Positions 23,495-30,189 of a stretch of DNA of 40,366 nucleotides are shown one piece after another. Origin of the DNA: DASWKG01 sp036396755 (GTDB taxonomy: Bacteria; Actinomycetota; UBA4738; CALAEC01); NCBI GenBank assembly GCA_036396755.1, contig DASWKG010000069.1:1-40366 (forward strand), written 5' to 3'. The notes beneath the pieces are model-generated. The model did not search any database, had not been told where the DNA came from, and was given only the letters and a program-made list of their open reading frames with translations. Within the stretch, counting starts at the first letter, position 1; each line of letters starts with the position of its first letter. The position numbers and the translations under genes were made by a program.

Positions 23495-24472
23495 TTGGGT
23501 AACGCGACCACGGAAGTGAAGATCCTCGTCCCGGGTGGCCAGTCGATGGTCGCCCTCCTCGGACAGCGCGACGAGCTCCTCAAGATCGTCGAGGGCGCTT
23601 TCGACTCCCAGATCCTCGTGCGGGGCAACGAGATCCTGATCTCGGGCCACCCCGAGGAGGCCGAGCAGGTCGCGCTCCTCTTCGAGGAGCTGCTGACACT
23701 CATCCAGCGCGGCCAGGTGCTCACCCCGTCGTCGGTCGGCCAGACCATCGACATGATCAAGCAGGACGAGGGCCGTCCCTCCGAGGTGCTGACCGACTTC
23801 GTGCTCACGAGCCGGGGCAAGTCGATCGCCCCGAGGACGGTCGGCCAGAAGGCGTACGTGGATGCGATCCGGCGCGCGACCATCACGTTCGCGATCGGTC
23901 CCGCGGGAACGGGCAAGACCATGCTGTCGGTTGCCACGGCCGTCAAGGCGCTGCAGGACGACGAGGTGTCGCGCATCATCCTCACCCGTCCGGCGGTCGA
24001 GGCCGGCGAGCGACTCGGCTTCCTCCCCGGCACGCTCTACGAGAAGATCGACCCCTATCTCAAGCCGCTGTACGACGCGCTGTTCCAGATGCTCGGAGGG
24101 GAATCGTTCCAACGGCTGATGGAACGCGGAACGATCGAGGTCGCCCCGCTCGGGTACATGCGTGGAAGGACGCTCGACAACTCGTTCATCATCCTCGACG
24201 AGGCGCAGAACACCTCCCCGGAGCAGATGAAGATGTTCCTCACCCGGCTGGGGTTCGGGTCGAAGGCCGTGGTGAACGGCGACGTCACCCAGATCGATCT
24301 TCCCGAGGGCCAGCGCTCGGGGCTGGTGGTGATCGAGGAGATCCTGACGGGGATCGAGGGGCTCGAGTTCATCGAGCTCGGGGTTCGCGACGTGGTCCGG
24401 CACAAGATCGTGCAGGACATCGTGGAGGCCTACCGGCGGTTCGGCGAGCAGCGCGCCCGGACCGACGAGTGA
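23495..24472 (+). CDS. phoH: PhoH-like ATPase
   Basis: Encodes 325 residues from TTG 23495. This start gives MGNATTEVKILVPGGQSMV, which matches family N-termini, and GGAGG precedes it at 3 nt, with GGGGAGG further upstream at 23474. GTG 23516 is the alternative. The N-terminal KH-like part (MVALLGQRDELLKIVE..., ILVRGNEILISG) is followed by an ATPase domain with Walker A G135-P-A-G-T-G-K-T and Walker B FIILDEAQN. VVNGDVTQIDLP is the PhoH signature. PhoH proteins are probably RNA helicases or RNA-processing ATPases. The phoH-ybeY-CNNM-era order is the classic RNA metabolism cluster. Confidence 0.93.
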   Translation: MGNATTEVKILVPGGQSMVALLGQRDELLKIVEGAFDSQILVRGNEILISGHPEEAEQVALLFEELLTLIQRGQVLTPSSVGQTIDMIKQDEGRPSEVLTDFVLTSRGKSIAPRTVGQKAYVDAIRRATITFAIGPAGTGKTMLSVATAVKALQDDEVSRIILTRPAVEAGERLGFLPGTLYEKIDPYLKPLYDALFQMLGGESFQRLMERGTIEVAPLGYMRGRTLDNSFIILDEAQNTSPEQMKMFLTRLGFGSKAVVNGDVTQIDLPEGQRSGLVVIEEILTGIEGLEFIELGVRDVVRHKIVQDIVEAYRRFGEQRARTDE

Positions 24473-24478
24473 GAGCCC

Positions 24479-24913
24479 GTGGCCGACGACGACCATAGAC
24501 CTCGCGTGCTCCTCTCGAACCGGCAGGACCTGCCGGTGGACGAGGACGCGCTGGCCGACCTCGCCGGCCGAACCCTGGCGGCCGAGCACGTCGGCGACGC
24601 GGAGCTCTCCGTCTCGTTCGTGACCTCCGCCGAGATGGCGGAGCTCCACGAGCGGTACATGGACGAGCCCGGCCCGACCGATGTGCTGTCCTTCCCCCAG
24701 GACGACGAGACCCCACCCGGCGGTCCGAGGCTCCTCGGCGACGTGGTGATCTGCCCCGAGGTCGCTGCGGCACAGAACCCCGATCCGGCCGCGGAGCAGC
24801 GCCTGCTCCTCGTCCACGGCATCCTCCACCTGCTGGGGTACGACCACGAGGAGGACACGGGGCGGGCCGAGATGTGGGCCCGGCAAGAACGCTACAGCGG
24901 GGTGCGCGCGTGA
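24479..24913 (+). CDS. ybeY: Endoribonuclease YbeY
   Basis: Encodes 144 residues from GTG 24479, 6 nt after the phoH stop. The zinc site is H113-GIL-H117-LLGYD-H123, the UPF0054 signature. Upstream blocks are SVSFVTSAEMAELHERYMDEPGPTDVLSFP, typical of the family. YbeY matures 16S rRNA 3' ends and takes part in ribosome quality control. The stop overlaps the next start by 4 nt (GTGA), so phoH, ybeY and the CNNM gene form an operon. Confidence 0.95.
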   Translation: MADDDHRPRVLLSNRQDLPVDEDALADLAGRTLAAEHVGDAELSVSFVTSAEMAELHERYMDEPGPTDVLSFPQDDETPPGGPRLLGDVVICPEVAAAQNPDPAAEQRLLLVHGILHLLGYDHEEDTGRAEMWARQERYSGVRA

Positions 24914-26166
24914 GCTGGCTCCTCGCCCTGCTGGTGTTCCTGGTTGCCGTCGGCTCCCTCCTCGCGATGGCCGAGGCGTCGATCACGCGCGTCAGCCGCG
25001 TCCGCGCCCTTGCCCTGCTCGAGGACGACCGGCGCAACGCCCAGCTCCTCGAGCGGATCGAGTCGGACCCGCCCCGCTACCTCAACGCCATCTACCTCTG
25101 GGTGCTGCTCGTCCAGAACGGCGCCGCCATCCTGTCGGCGCTCCTGGCCGAGAAGACGTTCGGTGGGTGGGGCGTCGCGCTCGCCGCGTTCGGGTTCACG
25201 CTCCTCTACTTCGTCGTCGTCGAGGCGATGTCGAAGACCTTCGGCATCCTGCACAGCGACCGCGTGGCGCTCGTGCTGTCGCCGCTCGTCGTCGTGCTCT
25301 CTCGCATCCTCGCCTACCCCACGCGCGCCCTCATCGGTCTCGCGAACGTCCTGCTCCCCGGCAAGGGGCTGAAGCAGGGCCCCTTCGTCACCGAGGAGGA
25401 CATCCGCTCGATGGCGGATGTGGGCCACGAGGAGGGGGTGATCGAGGAGGACGAGAAGGACCTCATCCACTCGATCTTCGAGTTCGGCGACACGGTGGTT
25501 CGCGAGGTGATGGTGCCGCGCCCCGACATGGTCACGGTGAACGTGAACAGCACGCTCGAGCAGGTCCTGGACATGGTCATCCAGAAGGGGTACTCGCGCA
25601 TCCCGGTGACCGACGAGTCGGCCGACGAGGTCGTGGGCGTCGTGTACGCGAAGGACGTGTTGCGAGCGATCCACCGCGGCCAGAAGGACCGGCCGCTCAA
25701 GGAGCTGGCGCGCAAGCCCTTCTTCGTCCCCGAGTCGAAGAAGGTGTCGGACCTCTTGCGGGAGATGCAGCAGCAGAAGTTCCACCTTTCGATCGTCGTC
25801 GACGAGTACGGCTCGGTCGTCGGGCTCGTCACGCTCGAGGACCTGCTCGAGGAGATCGTGGGCGAGATCGAGGACGAGTACGACCGCGAGGAGCCGAACG
25901 TCGAGCCGGCGGGCACGGACAGCTACCGCGTCAACGCACGGCTCCCGGTCGACGAGCTCTCCGAGCTCCTCGGCATCGACCTGCCCGACACCGAGTGGGA
26001 CACGGTGGGCGGTCTGGTGATGGGTCTGCTCGGCCGTCTCCCCGAGCAGGGCGAGAGCGTCGAGTTCGACCACCTGCGGTTCACGGCCGAGCGGGTGCAG
26101 GGTCGCCGCATCTCGAAGCTGCTGATCGAGCGGATCCCCGATCGGGTGGAGGGCGACGCTGAGTAG
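24910..26166 (+). CDS. CNNM/CBS-domain membrane protein (CorC/HlyC family)
   Basis: Encodes 418 residues from GTG 24910, which overlaps the ybeY stop. An N-terminal CNNM (DUF21) domain has three to four helices (WLLALLVFLVAVGSLLAMAEASITRVS; LWVLLVQNGAAILSALL; GVALAAFGFTLLYFVVVEAMSK). A tandem CBS pair at about 190-320 (VREVMVPRPDMVTVN...; FHLSIVVDEYGSVVGLVTLEDLLEEIVGEI) binds adenine nucleotides. The C-terminal CorC_HlyC transporter-associated domain follows (YRVNARLPVDELSELLGIDLPDTEWDTVGG). Members export Mg2+ or Co2+. The old name hemolysin C is misleading. Always near ybeY and era in actinobacteria. Confidence 0.93.
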   Translation: MSWLLALLVFLVAVGSLLAMAEASITRVSRVRALALLEDDRRNAQLLERIESDPPRYLNAIYLWVLLVQNGAAILSALLAEKTFGGWGVALAAFGFTLLYFVVVEAMSKTFGILHSDRVALVLSPLVVVLSRILAYPTRALIGLANVLLPGKGLKQGPFVTEEDIRSMADVGHEEGVIEEDEKDLIHSIFEFGDTVVREVMVPRPDMVTVNVNSTLEQVLDMVIQKGYSRIPVTDESADEVVGVVYAKDVLRAIHRGQKDRPLKELARKPFFVPESKKVSDLLREMQQQKFHLSIVVDEYGSVVGLVTLEDLLEEIVGEIEDEYDREEPNVEPAGTDSYRVNARLPVDELSELLGIDLPDTEWDTVGGLVMGLLGRLPEQGESVEFDHLRFTAERVQGRRISKLLIERIPDRVEGDAE

Positions 26167-26563
26167 TCTCGCGCCGGAGCGCGCCGAGGAGCTGCTCGCC
26201 GCGGCGGGTGCGGCCGCGGAGCGGGCCTACGCCCCCTACAGCCGCTTCCGGGTGGGGGCCGCGGTCCTCGATGACGAGGGCCGCGTCCACGCCGGCGTGA
26301 ACGTCGAGAACGCCTCGTACCCGCTCTCGGTGTGCGCCGAGCGGTCGGCCGTCCAGCGCGCCGCGGGCGAGGGCGCTCGCCGGCTGGTGGCGGTGGCGGT
26401 CGTGTCACCCGACTCCGCCCCGCTGTGGCCCTGCGGGGGGTGCCGCCAGGTGCTCCACGAGTTCGGGATCGAGACGGTGATCGCCGACGGTCCCGACGGG
26501 CCGGTGTCCCGCCCCCTCGCCGAGCTGCTGCCCGACGCGTTCGGCCCCGACGACCTTCCGTAG
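26159..26563 (+). CDS. cdd: Cytidine deaminase, apparent CTG start
   Basis: Encodes 134 residues if it begins at CTG 26159. Deaminates cytidine and deoxycytidine to uridines (pyrimidine salvage). Zinc and catalytic residues: C59-A-E61 and P-C92-G-G-C95, with NVENASYPLSVCAER and AYAPYSRFRVGAA. The usual family N-terminus (AYAPYSKFRVGAA) lies upstream of the first GTG (26252). Between the in-frame stop at 26123 and that GTG there is no ATG, GTG or TTG. CTG 26159 is preceded at 5 nt by GGAGGG (26148-26153) and gives the normal length. It overlaps the CNNM stop by 8 nt, as in a coupled operon. A sequencing error cannot be excluded. era starts directly after the TAG. Confidence 0.85.
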   Translation: MSSLAPERAEELLAAAGAAAERAYAPYSRFRVGAAVLDDEGRVHAGVNVENASYPLSVCAERSAVQRAAGEGARRLVAVAVVSPDSAPLWPCGGCRQVLHEFGIETVIADGPDGPVSRPLAELLPDAFGPDDLP

Positions 26564-27439
26564 ATGCGGTCGGGCTTCGTCTCGGTGGTGGGCCGTCCGA
26601 ACACCGGCAAGTCGACGCTGGTCAACGCGCTGGTCGGCGAGAAGGTGTCGATCGTCTCGGACAAGCCTCAGACGACGAGAGGACGGGTCCGGGGCGTGCT
26701 GACCACCGACGACTATCAGCTCGTCTTCACCGACACGCCCGGTTTCCACAAGCCCAGGACGCTCCTCGGGGAGCGGCTGAACGAGATGGTGGGGGAGAGC
26801 ACGCACGACGTCGAGGCAGTGGTGCAGGTGGTGGACGGGGCCGCCGGGGTGGGGCGGGGCGATGCGTTCGTGGCGACGCGGCAGGTGGCGCCGCTCCGCT
26901 GTCTCAAGATCTGTGTCGTCAACAAGGTCGACGCGATGAAGCGCGGCGAGGTGGTCGCCCAGCTCGAGGCGGCGTCGCGGCTGGCGGAGTTCGATCACGT
27001 GTTCCCGGTCTCGGCGAAGCGCGGCGCCGGCCTCGCCGAGCTCCTGCAGGTCCTCGTCGAAGTGCTCCCCGAGGGTCCCGCCCACTTCCCCGTGGGCGAG
27101 GTCACCGATCGGCCGCTCGAGCTGCGGCTCGCCGATCTCGTGCGGGAGAAGGCCCTGGCCCTCACTCGCGAGGAGCTGCCGCACTCGATCGCCGTGCAGG
27201 TGGAGGAGCTCGAGCGAACGGAGGGGCTGGTGCGCATCACCTGCGCGGTGCTCGTCGAGCGCGAGTCGCAGAAGGGGATCGTGATCGGCAGCGGGGGCGA
27301 GATGCTGAAGCGGATCGGCACGCAGGCGAGGAAGGAGATCGAGGCATTGCTGGGGTCGAAGGTGTTCCTCGAGCTCCGGGTGAAGGTGCAGAAGGAGTGG
27401 CAGCGAGACCCGCGGGCGCTCGGGCGACTGGGCTACTGA
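26564..27439 (+). CDS. era: GTPase Era
   Basis: Encodes 291 residues; ATG directly follows the cdd stop (TAGATG). G1 is G10-R-P-N-T-G-K-S-T18, the effector region has KPQTTRGRVRGV, G3 is DTPGFHKP, and G4 is NKVD. The C-terminal KH domain (VERESQKGIVIGSGGEMLKRIGTQARKEIE) binds the 3' end of 16S rRNA. Era is an essential 30S assembly factor that acts with YbeY, which is encoded three genes upstream. Complete and of normal length. Co-transcribed with cdd. Confidence 0.97.
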   Translation: MRSGFVSVVGRPNTGKSTLVNALVGEKVSIVSDKPQTTRGRVRGVLTTDDYQLVFTDTPGFHKPRTLLGERLNEMVGESTHDVEAVVQVVDGAAGVGRGDAFVATRQVAPLRCLKICVVNKVDAMKRGEVVAQLEAASRLAEFDHVFPVSAKRGAGLAELLQVLVEVLPEGPAHFPVGEVTDRPLELRLADLVREKALALTREELPHSIAVQVEELERTEGLVRITCAVLVERESQKGIVIGSGGEMLKRIGTQARKEIEALLGSKVFLELRVKVQKEWQRDPRALGRLGY

Positions 27440-27463
27440 CGGCCTCTCGGCGCCCAACCGCGG

Positions 27464-27469
27464 TACCCT
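27464..27469 (+). promoter_or_regulatory. -10 box TACCCT for the 27476 lipoprotein gene
   Basis: TACCCT ends 6 nt before the GTG start. This predicts a leaderless message. Confidence 0.55.
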
Positions 27470-27475
27470 CGCGAG

Positions 27476-27877
27476 GTGCGGTGGGCAGCCGGAGCCTTGG
27501 TCGCGCTCCTCGCCACGGCCTGCGGCGGTGGGCTCGGGGGAGGAGCCCGTGAGGTCGAGCTCGCCGCGCTGCTCGCGGACCCCGCCTCGTTCGCGGACCA
27601 GCAGGTTCGCGTCCGCGCGACCTTCTTCGAGGATCCGCAGGTTCGCGTGCTCGCCGAGGCGCTCGCCGAGTCCTACCCGCCCCAGCCCGCCGGGGCGATG
27701 ATCTGGGTCGAGGGGCGAGCGCCGGAGGGCGGTTGTCTCGAGAGCGACCTCGGGATCGTCTGGGGCGAGGTGGAGGCCGAGGGGGTCTTCCGCCATTCGT
27801 CGAGCGGCGGCCTGGGGGTTCCTCCGATCTACGAGCTGGCCCTCGTCGACGCCGAGCTTTCCTGTCCTTCGGGCTGA
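27476..27877 (+). CDS. Small putative lipoprotein, unknown function
   Basis: Encodes 133 residues from GTG. The N-terminus VRWAAGALVALLATACGGG is a lipoprotein signal with lipobox LATAC; cysteine 16 would be lipidated and the protein held on the outer face of the membrane. The mature part of about 115 residues is acidic. ELAALLADPASFADQQVRVRATFFEDPQVRVLAEAL resembles an OB-like fold (adding a 'price' of a strand after a DPASFxxQxVRVxA pattern), but I recognise no family. Two cysteines (GGCLES and ELSCPSG) may pair. Nothing in the neighbourhood tells its job. Confidence 0.75.
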   Translation: MRWAAGALVALLATACGGGLGGGAREVELAALLADPASFADQQVRVRATFFEDPQVRVLAEALAESYPPQPAGAMIWVEGRAPEGGCLESDLGIVWGEVEAEGVFRHSSSGGLGVPPIYELALVDAELSCPSG

Positions 27878-27919
27878 GCGGCGTGAGCTGGTCGAGTGCC
27901 GGGTGGGCCGTGCCGACGA

Positions 27920-27925
27920 TAGAAT
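27920..27925 (+). promoter_or_regulatory. -10 box TAGAAT for the 27935 gene
   Basis: TAGAAT ends 9 nt before the ATG, again nearly leaderless. Confidence 0.55.
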
Positions 27926-27934
27926 CCGGCCCTG

Positions 27935-28207
27935 ATGGCGATCGACGGTCCCCGCGCGGTCCTGCGCTTCATCGCACGAGGAGGCAAGCGCGTCGCCGTG
28001 ACGATCGCCGGGGTGTCCGTGGTCGTCCTCGGCCTCGTGCTGCTGGTCACGCCTGGCCCGGGGATCCTCGTGGTGATCCTGGGGCTGGCCCTGCTGGCCA
28101 CCGAGTACGCCTGGGCGGAGCGGATGCTGGACAAGATCCGCCAGCGGTCCAAGGACGCGTACGATCGGGCCCGGCGCCGATTCCGCCGGAGCCCGCGCGA
28201 GCCGTAG
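27935..28207 (+). CDS. PGPGW-type small membrane protein
   Basis: Encodes 90 residues. Two hydrophobic segments (VAVTIAGVSVVVLGLVLLV and ILVVILGLALLATEYAWA) are joined by TPGPG, the hallmark of the PGPGW putative membrane protein family; the usual W is I here. A basic C-terminal tail (KIRQRSKDAYDRARRRFRR) should lie in the cytoplasm. Function unknown. The next gene starts 10 nt after its stop, so the two may be co-transcribed. Confidence 0.82.
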   Translation: MAIDGPRAVLRFIARGGKRVAVTIAGVSVVVLGLVLLVTPGPGILVVILGLALLATEYAWAERMLDKIRQRSKDAYDRARRRFRRSPREP

Positions 28208-28217
28208 CGGCGTCGGC

Positions 28218-29021
28218 ATGACCCTCGGGAGGCTTCGCTTCGCCTCGTGTCTCGCTCCCAGCGTGCGGCCGATGTACGAGGCCGTCGCCGCGTCCGTCGG
28301 CGAGCGCCTCGGCGTCGAGACCGAGCTCGTCGAGTGCGACGATTACGAGCGATACTTCGCGGCCGAGGAGGACGACGTGCACTTCGTGTGCAGCGTGCCG
28401 TACATCGTGTCGGCCGACCGTGGCGACGGGACGGTGGAGGTGCTGGTCGCCCCGGTTCTCGCGGGGGACCGCTACGAGGGGCGGCCGATCTACTTCTCGG
28501 ACGTGATCGTCCGCCACGGCTCGCCGTTCCGGAGCTTCGAGGACCTCCGCGGCTCCTCCTGGGCCTACAACGAGCCGCTCTCGCACTCGGGCTACTGGAC
28601 CACGCTGTACCGCCTGGCGACCATGGGCGAGACGGGGAAGTTCTTCGGGCGCGCGGTCGACGCCGGGTTCCACCAGACCGCCATCGAGATGGTGCGTGCG
28701 GGCGACGTCGACGCGTCGGCCATCGACTCTCAGGTGCTCGAGGTCGCCCTGCGGGACGATCCGAGCCTCGCCGAGGACCTCCGCGTCATCGAGGCGCTCG
28801 GCCCGTCGACCATCCAGCCGGTGACGGTGGCGCGCCGGCTTCGGCCGGACGTGCGGGAAGCGATCCGAGAGGCGCTGCTCGAGATGCACGACGATCCGGC
28901 GGGGCGCCGCGCGCTCGGCCTCGGGCTGGTCGAGCGGTTCGTCGCCGTCGACGACGCCTCCTACGACGACATCCGCCGGATGCGAGCGACCTGCCTCGCG
29001 GCCGGCTTGACCGAGCTCTAG
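28218..29021 (+). CDS. PhnD-like periplasmic-binding fold protein without signal peptide
   Basis: Encodes 267 residues from ATG 28218. It has the pattern of phosphate/phosphonate substrate-binding proteins: LRFASCLAPSVRPMYEAV, VHFVCSVPYIVSADR, PIYFSDVIVRHGSPFRSFEDLRGSSWAYNEPLSHSGY, and AIEMVRAGDVDASAIDSQVLE. In PhnD proteins this part contacts the anionic ligand. No signal peptide or lipobox is present and no ABC permease or ATPase is near. It is therefore an orphan, perhaps cytoplasmic, possibly a sensor or an enzyme built on the same fold. No good ribosome binding site; it follows the PGPGW gene by 10 nt. Confidence 0.8.
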   Translation: MTLGRLRFASCLAPSVRPMYEAVAASVGERLGVETELVECDDYERYFAAEEDDVHFVCSVPYIVSADRGDGTVEVLVAPVLAGDRYEGRPIYFSDVIVRHGSPFRSFEDLRGSSWAYNEPLSHSGYWTTLYRLATMGETGKFFGRAVDAGFHQTAIEMVRAGDVDASAIDSQVLEVALRDDPSLAEDLRVIEALGPSTIQPVTVARRLRPDVREAIREALLEMHDDPAGRRALGLGLVERFVAVDDASYDDIRRMRATCLAAGLTEL

Positions 29022-29092
29022 GTCCTCCGGACGCTTGGCCCGCTCCCCGGCGGGTGTCATCATCAGGGCGAGCGAGAGGGGGAGGCCTGCCG

Positions 29093-29773
29093 ATGCACGA
29101 GCGCACAATGCTCCGCTGGGGAGGGACGGCCGCCATCCTGGGCGGCGTGCTGGCCGTCGGGGTGAACGCGCTCCACCCGCGGTTCTCCGACTACTCCACC
29201 CTGGAGATCATCACCGAGGTGGCCACGAACGGCCTGTGGACCGGCGTGCACGTGGGCCTCGCAGTGGCGACCGTCCTTCTGGCGATCGGGATCGCCGCCT
29301 TCACGCGGACGCTGTCCGGGGACCGCGCCGCGACGATCGGGGAGATCGCCCGGTGGGGGGTCGTCGTGGGAGCCGGCCTCGGCGTGGCGACCGGCGCGCT
29401 CGATGGCGGTGCGCTCAGGGCCGCCGCCGAGGCATGGAGCGCGGCCGGCTCGGCACCCTCCGGCCCCGAGCTCGCCGCGGCCAACGTGCTGGTGGCGGCG
29501 AGCGACGCGATCTTCTCGCTCTTCGTCATGATCTTCCTCGGGCTCGCGCCGCTCGCCGCGGGGTACGCCAGCACGAGGTCGGCCGCCTATCCGGCCTGGC
29601 TCGGCTGGGGCGCCGTCGTGGGGGGAGCGGGCGGGGCGGTGAGCGGGCTGATCCAGGCCTTCACCGGGATCGGCTCGGGGACGATCATCGCGATCACGGT
29701 CTTCTCCGGCCTGCTGACGGTGTGGGCGATCGCGGCCGGGTTCCTGATGTGGCGACGGGAGGAGGAGCGATGA
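29093..29773 (+). CDS. Multi-pass membrane protein, unknown function
   Basis: Encodes 226 residues. ATG 29093 follows GGGGGAGG at about 8 nt. About six hydrophobic helices are visible: GGTAAILGGVLAVGVNAL, VHVGLAVATVLLAIGIAAF, WGVVVGAGLGVATGAL, IFSLFVMIFLGLAPLAAGYA, WLGWGAVVGGAGGAVSGL and IIAITVFSGLLTVWAIAAGFLM. The layout is like DUF4386-type membrane proteins, but I would not assign a family. The short loop with LHPRFSDYSTLEIITEVATN is the only polar stretch before helix 2. It overlaps the next gene by 4 nt (ATGA). Confidence 0.8.
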   Translation: MHERTMLRWGGTAAILGGVLAVGVNALHPRFSDYSTLEIITEVATNGLWTGVHVGLAVATVLLAIGIAAFTRTLSGDRAATIGEIARWGVVVGAGLGVATGALDGGALRAAAEAWSAAGSAPSGPELAAANVLVAASDAIFSLFVMIFLGLAPLAAGYASTRSAAYPAWLGWGAVVGGAGGAVSGLIQAFTGIGSGTIIAITVFSGLLTVWAIAAGFLMWRREEER

Positions 29774-30186
29774 GTCTCGACACGCTGAGTGAGGTCAACT
29801 ACGGCGCGGTCGCGGTGGCCGCGCTCGTCTTCTTCGCGCTGGGCGCCCTCTGGTACGCGCCGGCCGTGTTCGGGAAGGCGTGGATGAACGCGATGGGGGC
29901 GGAGGTGGGCCAGCAGACGGCCTTCAACCCGCTGCTGTACGTCGCCACGTACGTGGCGTGGTTCGTCGTGGCGCTCGCGATGGGGTTCGCGGGCCTGCTC
30001 ATGGGCATCGACACCGGCGCCGAAGGGGTCGGCCTCGGCTTCCTCTTCGGCATCGGGATCATGGTCCCCGTCGAGGTCGTGGGCTCGATCTACGAGAAGC
30101 GCTCGGCCAGGGCCCAGACGATCGGCGCCGGCTACAACCTGGTCGGCTTCGTACTCATGGGGCTGATCCTCGGCCTCTGGACCTGA
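29770..30186 (+). CDS. DUF1761-type membrane protein
   Basis: Encodes 138 residues, coupled to the upstream membrane protein by an ATGA overlap. The N-terminus VNYGAVAVAALVFFALGALWYAPAVFGKAWM is the DUF1761 signature (NYxAVxxAALxxFxLGALWYxPxxFGKxW). Four helices fit the family. Function unknown; family members are often found beside other small membrane proteins. Its stop faces that of the multicopper oxidase with 3 nt between. Confidence 0.85.
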   Translation: MSLDTLSEVNYGAVAVAALVFFALGALWYAPAVFGKAWMNAMGAEVGQQTAFNPLLYVATYVAWFVVALAMGFAGLLMGIDTGAEGVGLGFLFGIGIMVPVEVVGSIYEKRSARAQTIGAGYNLVGFVLMGLILGLWT

Positions 30187-30189
30187 CGC

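Noticed and set aside
26252..26563. Cytidine deaminase starting at GTG 26252
   Set aside because: It would remove the conserved AYAPYSRFR segment and leave a 103-residue protein, shorter than the family. No ribosome site precedes it.
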